Origin: an uncultured Pelagibacteraceae bacterium
GTDB lineage: Bacteria > Pseudomonadota > Alphaproteobacteria > Pelagibacterales > Pelagibacteraceae
DNA length: 59,861 nt
Assembly: GCA_902593445.1 (NCBI GenBank)
Contig: CACJIJ010000003.1
Location: 1 to 59,861, forward strand
Direction of reading: 5' to 3'
The translations under genes were made by a program, and so were the position numbers. Position 1 is the first letter of the stretch. Every line of letters begins with the position of its first letter. Below are positions 18,833-30,982 of this stretch, piece after piece. The notes beneath the pieces were generated by a model. That model did not search any database and was not told the origin of the DNA. It worked only from the letters and a program-made list of their open reading frames with translations.

Positions 18833-20386
18833 GTGCTTTATTTTTCTAAGTTAAGAATTTTATTTATAACAATATTTTCTGTTTTATTTATTTTAATTGC
18901 TTCTTCAAATCTTTTTAAATTTGATGATAGCTTTTTTGATAAAAAAATAAATTTAGGTTTAGATTTGCAAGGTGGATCTTATCTTTTACTTGAAATAGAT
19001 AATGAGCCTGTAATTGAGCAAAAATTACAAAACCTAACAACCACAATCAGAAACTACTTTAAAGAAAAAAACATTAAAATAAATAATATAACAATTGAAA
19101 ACCAAAATATTTTTTTCAATGTAATTGATAACGATAAACAATCTATATTAGATGTTTTTCAAGATGAAAATAGTGATCTTAACCCTTATTACCCAAGATT
19201 TAAATCACATCAGCTAGAAATTGAAGATACAGGCTTAAACATTAAGGTTAATTTTTCAAAACAAGGTTTAATTAAACTTAAAACATCATCACAAGACCAG
19301 GCTATAGAAATTGTTAGAAGAAGAGTTGATGAAGTTGGTACTAACGAACCTAATATTCTTAAAAGAGGAAATAATCGTATTTTAGTTGAACTTCCAGGAT
19401 TAGATGATCCAATGAGAATCAAATCATTACTTGGTAAAACAGCAAATCTTACTTTTAGATTTGTAACTAATGATGAAAATGATCGTTTTGGTGTTGAAAA
19501 TTTAAAATTTGAAAATTCGCTTGAAGAAGCAACTGTTAGTAAAAGAATTATAATTAGTGGAGAAAATTTATTAGATGCTCAACCGAAAATGGATACACAA
19601 AATAATCAAACTATTGTTTCATTTACACTAGATAGGGTAGGTGCAAAAAGGTTTGGTAAAGCAACATCAACTGGAATTGGAAAACAATTAGCAATTGTTT
19701 TAGATGGAAAAATTATTAGTGCTCCAGTTGTAAGAGATACTATTGCAAGTGGTTCAGGTCAGATTAGTGGAGGCTTTACTTTTCAATCTGCTACAGATTT
19801 AGCTTTATTATTAAGATCTGGAGCATTGCCAGCACCACTCGAAATTATTGAAGAAAGAACTGTTGGCCCAGATCTTGGACAAGACTCAATTAACGCTGGG
19901 ATGATAGCTTTAGCAATAGGATTTATGTTGGTAATATTTTTTATGTTTGTTAAGTACAAATTTTTTGGATTAATTACTAATGTAACTCTAATAGTTAATT
20001 TATTTATACTTTTAGGTGTTTTAACCCTGTTTGAAGCTACTTTAACACTACCCGGTATTGCTGGTATCATTTTAACTGTAGGTATGGCAGTTGACGCCAA
20101 TGTATTAATATTTGAGAGGATCAAAGAAGAATTAAAAGATGAGACCAACAACATTTTAGCTTTTGATGGTGGTTACACCAAATCAAGAACTGCTATTTTA
20201 GATGCCAATATCACTACATTATTAGCAGCAATAATCTTATTTTTTATGGGTTCAGGACCAGTAAAAGGTTTTGCTGTTACATTAGGAGTTGGAATATTTA
20301 CAACATTATTTTCAGTTTATTTTATAGCAAGATTATTTACGAGTATCTATGTTGCTAGAAATAAAGATAAGGAAAAATTAATCTAA
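18833..20386 (+). CDS. secD: Protein translocase subunit SecD (GTG start)
   Basis: LGLDLQGGSYLLLEI, RRRVDEVGTNEP, MAVDANVLIFERIKEEL. Confidence 0.96.
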   Translation: MLYFSKLRILFITIFSVLFILIASSNLFKFDDSFFDKKINLGLDLQGGSYLLLEIDNEPVIEQKLQNLTTTIRNYFKEKNIKINNITIENQNIFFNVIDNDKQSILDVFQDENSDLNPYYPRFKSHQLEIEDTGLNIKVNFSKQGLIKLKTSSQDQAIEIVRRRVDEVGTNEPNILKRGNNRILVELPGLDDPMRIKSLLGKTANLTFRFVTNDENDRFGVENLKFENSLEEATVSKRIIISGENLLDAQPKMDTQNNQTIVSFTLDRVGAKRFGKATSTGIGKQLAIVLDGKIISAPVVRDTIASGSGQISGGFTFQSATDLALLLRSGALPAPLEIIEERTVGPDLGQDSINAGMIALAIGFMLVIFFMFVKYKFFGLITNVTLIVNLFILLGVLTLFEATLTLPGIAGIILTVGMAVDANVLIFERIKEELKDETNNILAFDGGYTKSRTAILDANITTLLAAIILFFMGSGPVKGFAVTLGVGIFTTLFSVYFIARLFTSIYVARNKDKEKLI

Positions 20387-21276
20387 TGATCGCTTTTAAC
20401 AAATATTATAGTCACTTTAATTTATTATCTTCTATTTTAATTGTTGTTTCATTATTGTTATTAATTTTTAAAGGACTTAATTTTGGAATAGATTTTAAAG
20501 GAGGTACTTTAATTGAACTAAGAGCTTCAGACTCTAAAATCAATGTTAGCTCATTAAGAGATAGATTTAACCAAATGGATTTAGGAGATGTTTCTGTCAA
20601 AAAGTTTGGTAATGACACTGATTTTCTTGTTAAATTTGAAAATAAGGATAATAAAAAAAATATCATTGAAGAAATTAAAACAAATTTAGATAAATCTTTT
20701 GGTAATAACTATGATTTTAGAAGAGTTGAGAATGTTGGTCCAAAAGTAAGTGCCGAGCTATTAAAATCAGGCGTAATTGCTATATCTTTGTCTTTAGCAT
20801 TAATGCTTATTTATATATGGATAAGATTTGAGTGGCAGTTTAGTCTAGGAGCTATTCTAGCATTATTTCACGATGTCATTGTAACATTAGGAGTTTTTTC
20901 TTTATTTAGCTTAGAAATAAATTTATCAATTATCGCGGCTGTACTTACAATTGTTGGATATTCTATGAATGATACGGTAGTGATATTTGATCGTGTTCGA
21001 GAAAATTTAAGAAAATATTCAGATATAAAGATTTTTGAATTAACTAATATTTCTATTAACGAAACACTGTCTAGAACAATTATAACATCAGCAACAACAT
21101 TACTAGCATTATTAGCAATTTATCTATTTGGTGGTGAGATATTAAAAGGATTTTCACTTGCAATGATACTTGGTGTTATTTTTGGAACTTATTCTTCTAT
21201 TTATATAGCTAATACAGTTTTAGTAAGATTAAGAGTTTCACAAAAAACAGTCTTAAGGGAAGACGATCAAAAGTAA
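20386..21276 (+). CDS. secF: Protein translocase subunit SecF
   Basis: GIDFKGGTLIEL, GYSMNDTVVIFDRVREN. Confidence 0.96.
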   Translation: MIAFNKYYSHFNLLSSILIVVSLLLLIFKGLNFGIDFKGGTLIELRASDSKINVSSLRDRFNQMDLGDVSVKKFGNDTDFLVKFENKDNKKNIIEEIKTNLDKSFGNNYDFRRVENVGPKVSAELLKSGVIAISLSLALMLIYIWIRFEWQFSLGAILALFHDVIVTLGVFSLFSLEINLSIIAAVLTIVGYSMNDTVVIFDRVRENLRKYSDIKIFELTNISINETLSRTIITSATTLLALLAIYLFGGEILKGFSLAMILGVIFGTYSSIYIANTVLVRLRVSQKTVLREDDQK

Positions 21277-21337
21277 AAAAAAAATAATAAAAAATAAAAA
21301 ATTACATTATAATATATAAGTTGTTGTAATTTTTATT

Positions 21338-23302
21338 ATGAATAAAAAACTTTGGGAACCATCAAGTATATTAAAAAAAAATTCAAATCTGTTTAGGTTT
21401 GAAAAATTTATATCAAATAAATATCATAAAAATTTCAACAAAAATTATCAAAAAATTCATAACTGGTCAGTGCAAAATCCAGGAGATTTTTGGAATAGTG
21501 TATGGGATTTTTCTGAAGTTAAAGGTGAAAAAAAAAAAATTAAAATTAAAAAGTCAAAAAAATTCTATAAAAATATTTTTTTACCAAATTCTAAATTAAA
21601 TTTTTGTGAAAATTTACTGTCAAAAAATAATAATGAAAAAGCAATTACTTTTATCAGTGAAAATGGTTATCGAGAAATAAAAAATTGGAAGCAATTAAAT
21701 AAAAATGTAAAAAATATTTCCAATTTTTTAAGAAAATTAAATATTAAATCTAAAGACAGAATTGCAGCATATATGCCAAATACCTCTGAAACGGTAGAAG
21801 CTTTTTTGGGAACTGTTGCTATAGGATCTATATGGTCATCTTGTTCACCTGATTTTGGAATAAATGGTGTTATTGAAAGATTTTCTCAAATTAGACCAAA
21901 AGTTTTAATTATTACTAACCAGTATTTTTACAATGGAAAAAAAATTAATGTTATTGAGAGAGTTCCTGACATAATTAAAAAAATACCCTCAATTAAACAC
22001 TTAATTATTGCTAAATACCCTGGTCAAGCAAATTTAAAAAAAATTCCAAAATATAAAAGTATCAAAACTTATAATTGGAAACATATCATTAAAGGAAATG
22101 AAAAAAATTTTAAATACAAGAAATTTAATTTTGAACATGATCTAGCAATACTTTATTCTAGTGGCACAACAGGTAAACCAAAGTGTATTTGTCATAAGAA
22201 TGGGGGCGTTTTACTTCAGCATTTAAAAGAACATCAGCTACATTGTAATGTAAAAGAAAATGATAATGTTTTTTATTTCACAACATGTGGATGGATGATG
22301 TGGAATTGGCTTATTTCAGCATTAGCTTCAAAAGCATCAATTGTATTATTTGATGGTTTTCCAATGTATAAAAAAGAGGATTTACTTCTTAAAATTGCTG
22401 ATAAAGAAAATATAACTTTATTGGGTGTAAGTGCAAAATATATTGATACTTTAAGAAAATCTAAAACAAATTTTAAAAAAATTCATAAATTATCTAAACT
22501 AAGAACTATCTGTTCTACTGGTTCCCCTTTATCTGAAGACAGTTTTGAATATGTTTATAAAAATATCAAAAAAGACGTCCACTTAGCATCTATTTCAGGT
22601 GGAACCGATATAGTCTCTTGTTTTGTTTTAGGAAATTTATACCAAGCTGTTTATTCTGGGGAAATTCAAAATAAAGGACTAGGTATGGATGTAAGGGTAT
22701 TTAATGAAAAAGGTAAATCTATTTTAAATAAGAAGGGTGAACTAGTTTGCATAAATCCTTTTCCATCAATGCCATTAAAATTTTGGAACGATCATAAGGA
22801 TTCTAAATATAAAAAAGCGTATTTTAAAAAATATAAAAATATTTGGCATCATGGTGATTATGCAAAAATAACAAAAAATAATGGATTTATAATTTTTGGA
22901 AGGTCAGATACTACATTGAACCCTGGTGGTGTGAGACTAGGGACTGCTGAAATTTATTCTGAAATTGAGAGATTTAAAGAAATTAAGGAATCTTTAGTTG
23001 TTGGACAATCTTGGGATAATGATGTTCGAATAATTTTATTTGTAATTTTAAACCCTAAATACAAACTAAATGAAAACTTAATAAAAAAATTAAAATTACA
23101 AATTAGAAAAAATGCATCTCCAAGACATGTGCCTCGTAAAGTACTCCAAATAAAAGATATACCAAGAACTAAAAGTGGTAAAATTGTAGAATTAGCTGTT
23201 AAAAATACAATTGATGGTAATGAAATAAAAAATAAAGAAGCTTTAGCTAATCCAGAGTCTTTAAAACAATTTAAAAATATTGAAGAACTAAAATTTAATT
23301 AA
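21338..23302 (+). CDS. Acetoacetyl-CoA synthetase-like acyl-CoA ligase
   Basis: AMP-binding motif YSSGTTGKPKCICHKNGG; WMMWNWLISALASKASIVLFDGFP; full-length order of acetoacetate-CoA ligase. Confidence 0.88.
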   Translation: MNKKLWEPSSILKKNSNLFRFEKFISNKYHKNFNKNYQKIHNWSVQNPGDFWNSVWDFSEVKGEKKKIKIKKSKKFYKNIFLPNSKLNFCENLLSKNNNEKAITFISENGYREIKNWKQLNKNVKNISNFLRKLNIKSKDRIAAYMPNTSETVEAFLGTVAIGSIWSSCSPDFGINGVIERFSQIRPKVLIITNQYFYNGKKINVIERVPDIIKKIPSIKHLIIAKYPGQANLKKIPKYKSIKTYNWKHIIKGNEKNFKYKKFNFEHDLAILYSSGTTGKPKCICHKNGGVLLQHLKEHQLHCNVKENDNVFYFTTCGWMMWNWLISALASKASIVLFDGFPMYKKEDLLLKIADKENITLLGVSAKYIDTLRKSKTNFKKIHKLSKLRTICSTGSPLSEDSFEYVYKNIKKDVHLASISGGTDIVSCFVLGNLYQAVYSGEIQNKGLGMDVRVFNEKGKSILNKKGELVCINPFPSMPLKFWNDHKDSKYKKAYFKKYKNIWHHGDYAKITKNNGFIIFGRSDTTLNPGGVRLGTAEIYSEIERFKEIKESLVVGQSWDNDVRIILFVILNPKYKLNENLIKKLKLQIRKNASPRHVPRKVLQIKDIPRTKSGKIVELAVKNTIDGNEIKNKEALANPESLKQFKNIEELKFN

Positions 23303-23901
23303 TATATATTTTGTGCTGCCACCATAGAAAGTAGCATTGGTAAAGATAAAAGTGTATTCGTTCTTGAGAATAACATTGCTGTCTTTGCAGATTTAGCTTT
23401 AGTTTCAGGATCAGTTTCAACTATTCCCAAAGCTCTTTTTTGATTTGGCCAAATTACAAACCAAACATTAAACGCCATTATTATACCTAGCCACATACCA
23501 ATACCAATAGCTGTATGCTTGGGTACACCCGAACCTACACTTAAAGTCATGGCGTCATGCAGATACCCGTTTAGCAGTGCAAGAATTAATCCAGAAAGAA
23601 CAGTTAAAGCAGCAGCCCATCTGAAATAAAATAATGCTGCTGGAGCAATTACTTTACCTATTGCAGGTTTTTGTTCATCAGGAATTTTACCCATATTAGG
23701 AATTTGAACGAAATTGAAATACCAAAGCAGTCCAATCCACATAATAGCTACTATCACATGAATATATCTAAATAACCAACTCCAGAATAGAGTGTCAAAT
23801 GCAATACCGTCATTAAGATAGAACAAGCCAAGAAATAATATAATGGCAAGAGCTAATGAAGCGTGAATTGTTTTTGATAATGATGATAATAAATTACTCA
23901 T
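23299..23901 (-). CDS. Urate hydroxylase PuuD-like (urate oxidase N-terminal) membrane protein, no cytochrome c domain
   Basis: RYIHVIVAIMWIGLLWYFNFVQIPNM; multi-TM; only 200 aa. Confidence 0.7.
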   Translation of the reverse strand: MSNLLSSLSKTIHASLALAIILFLGLFYLNDGIAFDTLFWSWLFRYIHVIVAIMWIGLLWYFNFVQIPNMGKIPDEQKPAIGKVIAPAALFYFRWAAALTVLSGLILALLNGYLHDAMTLSVGSGVPKHTAIGIGMWLGIIMAFNVWFVIWPNQKRALGIVETDPETKAKSAKTAMLFSRTNTLLSLPMLLSMVAAQNIY

Positions 23902-23951
23902 GATTCCAAAACAATATACACTAATTTTAGGTTATTTTTAAGTTGATAATT

Positions 23952-26804
23952 TTAATTTAATAAATTTTTTAAAAATTGCCCAGTATAACTCTCCTTAACT
24001 TTACAGACTTCTTCAGGTTTACCCTCAGCGACAATATTTCCACCCTTAATACCACCTTCAGGTCCCATGTCGACTATGTAGTCAGCTGTTTTAATTACAT
24101 CTAAATTATGCTCAATAACAACAACAGTATTTCCAAGCTTTACAAATGTATGAAGAATTTCTAAAAGTTTTTTAATATCATGTTGATGCAAACCTGTTGT
24201 TGGTTCATCTAAGATGTACATTGTTCTACCAGTAGATCTTTTTGATAGTTCTTTTGCAAGCTTAATCCTTTGAGCTTCACCTCCAGAAAGAGTAGTAGCT
24301 TGTTGACCAATTTTTATATAGCCCAATCCAACTTTTTTAAGAGTTAATAATTTTGTTTTTATATTAGATATATTTTCAAAATACTCACACCCTTCATCAA
24401 CTGACATATCCAAAACATCAGCAATACTTTTACCTTTAAATTTTATTTCTAAAGTTTCTTTATTATACCTAGTGCCCTTACATTCATCACACTGTATATA
24501 TACATCAGGTAAAAAATGCATTTCATATGTAATCACACCATCACCTTCGCAAGCTTCACATCTACCTCCTTTAACATTAAAGGAAAATCTTCCTGGTTTA
24601 TAACCTCTAGTTTTGGACTCTGGTAAACTTGTAAACCAATCTCTTATAGGCCCAAAGGCCCCTGTGTAAGTTGCTGGATTTGATCTAGGTGTTCTTCCAA
24701 TAGGAGATTGATCTATATCAATTATTTTATCAATTAATTCTACACCCTTATAACCTTTAAATGACTTAGGTGTTTTTCTTGCCTTATTATTTAAAGTTAA
24801 ATTTAAGGCATGAAATAGAGTTTGTAATATTAGAGTAGATTTACCACTACCGGAGACACCAGTAACACAGGTAAAGGTTCCGGTTGGAATTTTAAGATTA
24901 ACATTATTTAAATTATTTCCACTTGCACCATTTATTTCAACAAACCTTCCATTTTTAGCTAAACGTCGTGATCTTGGAATTTCAATTGTTTTTTTATTAG
25001 CAAGATATTGACCAGTAATACTGTTTTTATCTTTTTTAATTTCTTGATATGAACCCTGGGCTGTTATTTGACCACCATTACTTCCAGCTTCGGGACCTAG
25101 ATCAATAATATGATCTGCATTTTCCATTGTTTCAGTATCGTGCTCAACAACAATTACAGTATTCCCTAGATCTCTTAATCTTTTTAGAGCATTTATAAGT
25201 TTAACGTTATCTTTTTGATGTAAGCCTATTGAAGGTTCATCTAAAACATACAATACACCTGTTAAACCAGATCCAATTTGTGAAGCTAACCTTATTCTTT
25301 GAGCTTCACCGCCTGATAAAGTTCCAGACTCTCTAGATAATGTTAAATAGTCTAAACCGACGTTTAGAAGAAAATTTAATCTTTCATTTATTTCTTTTAA
25401 AACATGTTCGGCAATTTTAAATTGTCTTTTATCAAGATTTTGTTCTAAATTTTTAAACCATTCTGCTGCATCCAAAATAGATTTTTTTGTTACTTCACTA
25501 ATATTAAGGTCATTTATTTTAACACATAAAGCTTCCTCTTTTAATCTATCACCATTACATGCTTCACATGCTGTATCAGATTGATATTCAGCAATGGCTT
25601 CTCTTTTCCATTCGCTATCAGACTCTAAAAATCTTCGTTCAAGATTATTAATTACACCTTCAAAGGTTTTTTTGTAGGAATATTTCTCATATCCATCATC
25701 ATAATTAAATTTAATCTCATCTTCATCTGAACCATAAAGAATAATATCTTTAATTTTTTTAGGTAATTTTTTCCATTTTTCATCTAATGAAAAACCGTAA
25801 TGTTTTGCTAATGATGCTAAAGTTTGTGCATAATATAATGTTGTAGATTTTGACCAAGGCTCTATTGCGCCATCAGCTAAGCTTTTTCTTTCGTCAGGTA
25901 CAACCAAATTTGGATCAACATTTAATTTCATACCTATGCCTTCACATTCTTCACATGCTCCGTAAGGACTATTGAATGAAAATAATCTTGGTTCAATTTC
26001 TTCAATTGTAAATCCGCTTTCAGGACAAGCGAATTTGGTTGAGTAAATTAATTTTTCAATTTTTCTAAATTTTTGAGGAAGTGTTTCATCTTCATATTCT
26101 ACAAAAACTAAGCCGTTAGCTAAATTTACAGCCGTTTCAATACTTTCAGCTAATCTGTTACCAAGTTTTGAATTCAAAACTATTCTATCGACTAAGACTG
26201 AAATATCGTGTTTAAGTTTTTTATCTAGATTGGGTGATTTTTCTATATCATATAAAACATTATCAATTTTGATTTTTCTAAAACCTCTTCTTTTGTAACT
26301 TAAAATATCTTTTTTATATTCACCCTTACGACCTCTTACTACTGGCGCATAAATGTATATCGTAGATTTTTTGGGTAATTTTTTAACTAAATCTACTATT
26401 TGTGTAATTGTTTGAGATGTTATTGGTTTACCTGTAAATGGTGAGTAGGGGATACCTGCTCTAGCATATAAGACCCTCATGTAATCATAAATTTCTGTTA
26501 CAGTTGCAACAGTAGATCTTGGGTTTTTTGATGTATTTTTTTGTTCTATTGCAATAGCAGGACTTAATCCTTCTATTAAATCAACATTTGGTTTTTTCAT
26601 TTTATCTAAAAATTGACGTGCATAGGCAGATAAACTCTCTACATATCTTCTTTGACCTTCTGCGTAGATAGTATCAAAAGCTAAAGATGATTTTCCTGAC
26701 CCTGATAGACCCGTTATGACCACAAATTTGTCTTTTGGAATCTCTACTGTAACATTCTTCAAATTATGTTCTTTAGCGCCCTTAATAACTATCTTTTTCA
26801 TCAT
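23952..26804 (-). CDS. uvrA: Excinuclease ABC subunit A
   Basis: [35 protein letters not shown]; duplicated ABC domains and zinc-finger cysteines. Confidence 0.98.
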   Translation of the reverse strand: MMKKIVIKGAKEHNLKNVTVEIPKDKFVVITGLSGSGKSSLAFDTIYAEGQRRYVESLSAYARQFLDKMKKPNVDLIEGLSPAIAIEQKNTSKNPRSTVATVTEIYDYMRVLYARAGIPYSPFTGKPITSQTITQIVDLVKKLPKKSTIYIYAPVVRGRKGEYKKDILSYKRRGFRKIKIDNVLYDIEKSPNLDKKLKHDISVLVDRIVLNSKLGNRLAESIETAVNLANGLVFVEYEDETLPQKFRKIEKLIYSTKFACPESGFTIEEIEPRLFSFNSPYGACEECEGIGMKLNVDPNLVVPDERKSLADGAIEPWSKSTTLYYAQTLASLAKHYGFSLDEKWKKLPKKIKDIILYGSDEDEIKFNYDDGYEKYSYKKTFEGVINNLERRFLESDSEWKREAIAEYQSDTACEACNGDRLKEEALCVKINDLNISEVTKKSILDAAEWFKNLEQNLDKRQFKIAEHVLKEINERLNFLLNVGLDYLTLSRESGTLSGGEAQRIRLASQIGSGLTGVLYVLDEPSIGLHQKDNVKLINALKRLRDLGNTVIVVEHDTETMENADHIIDLGPEAGSNGGQITAQGSYQEIKKDKNSITGQYLANKKTIEIPRSRRLAKNGRFVEINGASGNNLNNVNLKIPTGTFTCVTGVSGSGKSTLILQTLFHALNLTLNNKARKTPKSFKGYKGVELIDKIIDIDQSPIGRTPRSNPATYTGAFGPIRDWFTSLPESKTRGYKPGRFSFNVKGGRCEACEGDGVITYEMHFLPDVYIQCDECKGTRYNKETLEIKFKGKSIADVLDMSVDEGCEYFENISNIKTKLLTLKKVGLGYIKIGQQATTLSGGEAQRIKLAKELSKRSTGRTMYILDEPTTGLHQHDIKKLLEILHTFVKLGNTVVVIEHNLDVIKTADYIVDMGPEGGIKGGNIVAEGKPEEVCKVKESYTGQFLKNLLN

Positions 26805-26892
26805 AATTTTAGTTGCTTTGAGTTAATAAAATTAATATTCAGAAGAATTGTGATATAATTCTAATTAACTAATTTAACAAATATTAAATATT

Positions 26893-27342
26893 ATGGCTGG
26901 AAGTTTAAATAAAGTATTATTAATTGGTCGTTTGGGCGCAGATCCTGAAATTAAGCAAATGGTAAATGGCAAAAGTGTAGCCAGATTAAGCCTTGCAACA
27001 AGTCAATCCTGGAAAGATAAAAACACTGGTGAAAGAAAAGAAAAAACAGAATGGCACCGTGTAGTTGTATTTAACGAAGGTTTGGTAAATGTTGTTCAAC
27101 AATATTTAAAAAAAGGGGCTCAGGTTTATATTGAGGGACAACTTACGACAAGAAAATGGAAAGATGAACAATCAGGACAAGATAAATACTCAACTGAAAT
27201 AGTTATACAAGGGTATAATTCTTCGCTCACAATGTTAGGCGGAGGTAATTCTGGCGGTGGAATTCAAAATGACACAATTCAACAAAACAACATTGAAGGT
27301 TCTTCACAAGTGTCAGATATTGATGATGAAATTCCATTTTAG
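26893..27342 (+). CDS. ssb: Single-stranded DNA-binding protein
   Basis: [16 protein letters not shown]; acidic tail DIDDEIPF. Confidence 0.97.
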   Translation: MAGSLNKVLLIGRLGADPEIKQMVNGKSVARLSLATSQSWKDKNTGERKEKTEWHRVVVFNEGLVNVVQQYLKKGAQVYIEGQLTTRKWKDEQSGQDKYSTEIVIQGYNSSLTMLGGGNSGGGIQNDTIQQNNIEGSSQVSDIDDEIPF

Positions 27343-27347
27343 TTTCT

Positions 27348-29927
27348 ATGAAAAATACTGAAGAGTTTAAAGATAAAAATATAAAATTAATCTCAATGCA
27401 TGATGAGATGAGCTCATCATACCTTTCTTATGCAATGAGTGTAATTGTAAGTCGTGCACTGCCTGATGTAAGAGACGGATTAAAACCTGTTCATAGAAGA
27501 ATTTTATATGCAATGTACAAAGGTGGATATGATTGGTCAAAACAATTTAGAAAATCTGCAAGAATAGTCGGAGATGTAATTGGTAAATATCACCCTCATG
27601 GTGATCAGTCTGTTTATGATGCTTTAGTTAGAATGGTGCAAGATTTCTCTATGAGCTTACCGTTAATTCAAGGACAAGGAAATTTTGGTTCTATAGATGG
27701 TGATCCAGCAGCAGCAATGAGATATACTGAAACTCGTTTGTCAAAAGTTTCTCAATATTTAATTGACGACATTGAAAAAAATACAATTACTTTCAAAAGC
27801 AATTATGATGAAACCGAGAAAGAACCTAGTGTTTTACCAGCTCAGTTTCCAAATTTATTAGTAAATGGAGCTGGTGGTATTGCTGTTGGTATGGCAACAA
27901 GTATACCTCCCCATAATTTAGGTGAAATTATTGATGGTACTTTGGCCTTAATTGATAATAAAGATATTAAAATTAAGGAATTGATGAAACATATACCTGG
28001 TCCAGATTTTCCAACTGGTGGTGTAATCATAGGTAAAGATATAATTAAACAAGGATATAATAATGGAAGAGGATCCTTTAAGATTAGGGGTGAAATCTCA
28101 ATTGAACAACAAAAAAATGGACGTGAAAGACTTGTAATAACTTCTATACCGTATCAAGTTAACAAATCTGTTTTAAACGAAAGAATTGCTCAATTAGTAA
28201 GAGAAAAAAAGATTGAAGGAATAAGAGATATTAGAGATGAGTCTAACAGAGAAGGTATTAGGGTAGCAATAGATTTAAGAAATGGTGTTGAACCAGAAAC
28301 TATAAAGAGACAATTATACAAAAATACTCAAATAGAGAGTTCATTTGGTTTTAATACTTTAGCAATTGTTGAGGGAAAACCACAAACTTGTACACTAAAG
28401 GATTTTTTATCTAATTTTTTAACTTTTAGAGAAGATGTAGTTATTAAGAAAACTAAATTTGATCTTCAAAAAGCTGAGGATCGTGCTCATATACTAATAG
28501 GATTATCAGTTTCAGTTGAAAATTTAGATAAAATAATAAAAATTATTAGATCATCTAAAACACCTGATGATGCTAAAATATCAATTCTAAAAACCAAATG
28601 GAAAATAAATAAATCACAAAAATTAATTTCTTTAGTAGAGGGAAAAAAAGGTAAAAACCTTTATTCTTTATCTGAACCACAAGTTTTAGCTATTTTAGAA
28701 TTAAGACTTCAAAAATTAACTGCATTAGGAATAAATGAGATTGAAGTTGAAATTAAAAAATTAGCTGAACAAATCACTAAATATAAAAAGATTATTTCAT
28801 CAAAAAAGGAACTTTTAAAAGTAATCAGTGAAGAATTAAAAAATATTAAAGATAAATTTGCTATACCAAGAAGAACAAAAATTATAGATGCTGTCTTAAA
28901 TTATGATATTGAGGAAACTATCCAAAAACAATCAGTAATAATTACAGTTACATTACAAGGGTACATAAAAAGAGGTTCGTTAGATAGTGTAAAAAAACAA
29001 AAAAGAGGCGGTAAGGGAAAGTCAGGTATAACAACTAGAGATCAAGACTCTGTTGTTCAAACATTATCTGTGAATACTCATACTTCAGTTCTCTTCTTCT
29101 CTACTGAGGGTTTAGTTTACAAAATAAAAGCATGGAAAATCCCAGAGGGTTCATCATCATCAAAAGGGAAATCTTTATTTAATATTTTACCATTAAAGAG
29201 TCATCAAGCAATAAGCTCAATTATGCCAATGCCAGAGGATGAAACCGACTTAAAAAATTATCAAATTATTTTTGCTACAGCACAAGGTAAAGTAAGAAAA
29301 AATAGTTTAGAAGATTTTTCATCAATTAATGCATCAGGTAAAATAGCAATGAAATTGGATAATAATGATAAAATTGTTGGTGTAAAAATTTGTAAAGATG
29401 ATCAAGATGTAATTTTAAGTACAAAGTTTGGTAAATGTATAAGATTTGAGGCTAAAAAATTAAGAGTCTTTAAAGGCAGATCATCAAAAGGAATTAAAGG
29501 TATAGAGCTAGCACCAAATGATCAAATTGTTTCTTTATCAGTAATTGATAATGATAAAACAAAAAAAAATGGAAAAAAAACAAAAGATGAAAAATCTGAA
29601 ATAATAGCAAAAGAAAGATTTGTTTTATCTATAAGTGAAAATGGTTATGGAAAAAAAACATCACATTTGGATTATAGAGTTACAAATAGAGGTGGAAAAG
29701 GAATTATAGGAATAGTAAATTCACCAAGAAACGGAAATATTACTTCATCATTTCCTGTTTTTGAAGGTGATGAAATTTTAATTTCTACTAACAAAGGCAG
29801 GGTTATACGAGTTGCTGTAAAAGAAATTAGAACTGCTGGTAGGAATACTCAAGGTGTTAGAATTATTAAGTTGTCAGGTGAAGAAAAAGTTGTTTCCTCA
29901 ATTAAAATTGATGATAATTTGATTTAA
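27348..29927 (+). CDS. gyrA: DNA gyrase subunit A
   Basis: [46 protein letters not shown]; GyrA-box-like [10 protein letters not shown]. Confidence 0.95.
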   Translation: MKNTEEFKDKNIKLISMHDEMSSSYLSYAMSVIVSRALPDVRDGLKPVHRRILYAMYKGGYDWSKQFRKSARIVGDVIGKYHPHGDQSVYDALVRMVQDFSMSLPLIQGQGNFGSIDGDPAAAMRYTETRLSKVSQYLIDDIEKNTITFKSNYDETEKEPSVLPAQFPNLLVNGAGGIAVGMATSIPPHNLGEIIDGTLALIDNKDIKIKELMKHIPGPDFPTGGVIIGKDIIKQGYNNGRGSFKIRGEISIEQQKNGRERLVITSIPYQVNKSVLNERIAQLVREKKIEGIRDIRDESNREGIRVAIDLRNGVEPETIKRQLYKNTQIESSFGFNTLAIVEGKPQTCTLKDFLSNFLTFREDVVIKKTKFDLQKAEDRAHILIGLSVSVENLDKIIKIIRSSKTPDDAKISILKTKWKINKSQKLISLVEGKKGKNLYSLSEPQVLAILELRLQKLTALGINEIEVEIKKLAEQITKYKKIISSKKELLKVISEELKNIKDKFAIPRRTKIIDAVLNYDIEETIQKQSVIITVTLQGYIKRGSLDSVKKQKRGGKGKSGITTRDQDSVVQTLSVNTHTSVLFFSTEGLVYKIKAWKIPEGSSSSKGKSLFNILPLKSHQAISSIMPMPEDETDLKNYQIIFATAQGKVRKNSLEDFSSINASGKIAMKLDNNDKIVGVKICKDDQDVILSTKFGKCIRFEAKKLRVFKGRSSKGIKGIELAPNDQIVSLSVIDNDKTKKNGKKTKDEKSEIIAKERFVLSISENGYGKKTSHLDYRVTNRGGKGIIGIVNSPRNGNITSSFPVFEGDEILISTNKGRVIRVAVKEIRTAGRNTQGVRIIKLSGEEKVVSSIKIDDNLI

Positions 29928-30421
29928 TGAATAAAACAGCTATCTACCCTGGAACTTTTGATCCAATAACTTTTGGACACATAGATGTTATAAAAAAATC
30001 ATTAAAATTATTTGACAAAATTGTTGTAGGTGTTTCTGATGAAAGTAATAAAAATTACCTCTTTAGTTCCGAAGAAAGAATAGAAATAGTAAATAAAGCA
30101 TTATTTAAAGATCTAAAATTAAACAAAAAAAAAATAAAAGTAGTTTCTTTTGGCTCATTAACCACTGATTTATGTAAAAAATATAAATCAAACATCATTC
30201 TAAGAGGTTTGAGAGCTGTATCTGATTTTGAATACGAATTTCAATTAGCTGGAATGAATAGAAAATTAAACCAAAATATAGAAACAATTTTTTTAATGTC
30301 TGATGTAGAAAATCAAATTATCTCGTCAAGATTTGTAAAAGAAATTGTTAAATTAAAAGGCAACATAAGAAAATTTACTACCAAAAGTACAATTAAATCT
30401 TTAAAAGAAAAATATGAGTAA
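29927..30421 (+). CDS. coaD: Phosphopantetheine adenylyltransferase
   Basis: AIYPGTFDPITFGHIDVI; ISSRFVKEI. Confidence 0.96.
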   Translation: MNKTAIYPGTFDPITFGHIDVIKKSLKLFDKIVVGVSDESNKNYLFSSEERIEIVNKALFKDLKLNKKKIKVVSFGSLTTDLCKKYKSNIILRGLRAVSDFEYEFQLAGMNRKLNQNIETIFLMSDVENQIISSRFVKEIVKLKGNIRKFTTKSTIKSLKEKYE

Positions 30422-30974
30422 AATTTTTATTAAAATACTTATTTTATTTTTTTTAATTACTAATCAATCAATAGCTGAGGAGAATATAATGATATTAAAA
30501 TTAAAAGATGGTAACGTTAAAATTGAATTATTTGAAGACATAGCACCAAATCATGTAAAAAGAATTAAGGAATTAGCGAATAGCGGCAAATATGATAATG
30601 TTGTTTTTCATAGGGTTATAGATGGATTTATGGCTCAAACAGGAGATGTAAAATTTGGTAATTCAGAATCTACAGATTTTGATCTCAAAAAAGCAGGTAT
30701 GGGTGGATCAGATTTTCCAGATTTAAAGCAAGAATTCAATAGTCTTCCACATGATAGAGGAACTCTATCTATGGCAAGATCTCAAGATCCTAACAGTGCA
30801 AACAGTCAATTCTTTATTTGTTTTCAACCAGCTCCATTTTTAGATAGACAATACACAGTTTTTGGAAAAGTTATTGAAGGAATGGAATTTGTAGATAGAA
30901 TTAAAAGAGGTGACCAAAACAATAATGGTGCTGTAACCGATCCTGATAAAATTATTAGTTTCAAATCAGAATAA
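30414..30974 (+). CDS. Cyclophilin-type peptidyl-prolyl cis-trans isomerase, predicted exported
   Basis: Signal peptide; VVFHRVIDGFMAQTGD, GTLSMARSQDPNSANSQFFICF. Confidence 0.93.
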   Translation: MSKIFIKILILFFLITNQSIAEENIMILKLKDGNVKIELFEDIAPNHVKRIKELANSGKYDNVVFHRVIDGFMAQTGDVKFGNSESTDFDLKKAGMGGSDFPDLKQEFNSLPHDRGTLSMARSQDPNSANSQFFICFQPAPFLDRQYTVFGKVIEGMEFVDRIKRGDQNNNGAVTDPDKIISFKSE

Positions 30975-30982
30975 TTTTATTA

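Noticed and set aside
19783-20154. 123-aa minus-strand ORF antisense to secD
   Set aside because: Overlaps well-supported SecD coding sequence; mirror ORF without family resemblance
26805-26892. Possible LexA/SOS site in the uvrA-ssb divergent spacer (AGTTGCTTTGAGTTAA)
   Set aside because: Spacing and sequence do not fit the alphaproteobacterial GTTC-N7-GTTC site
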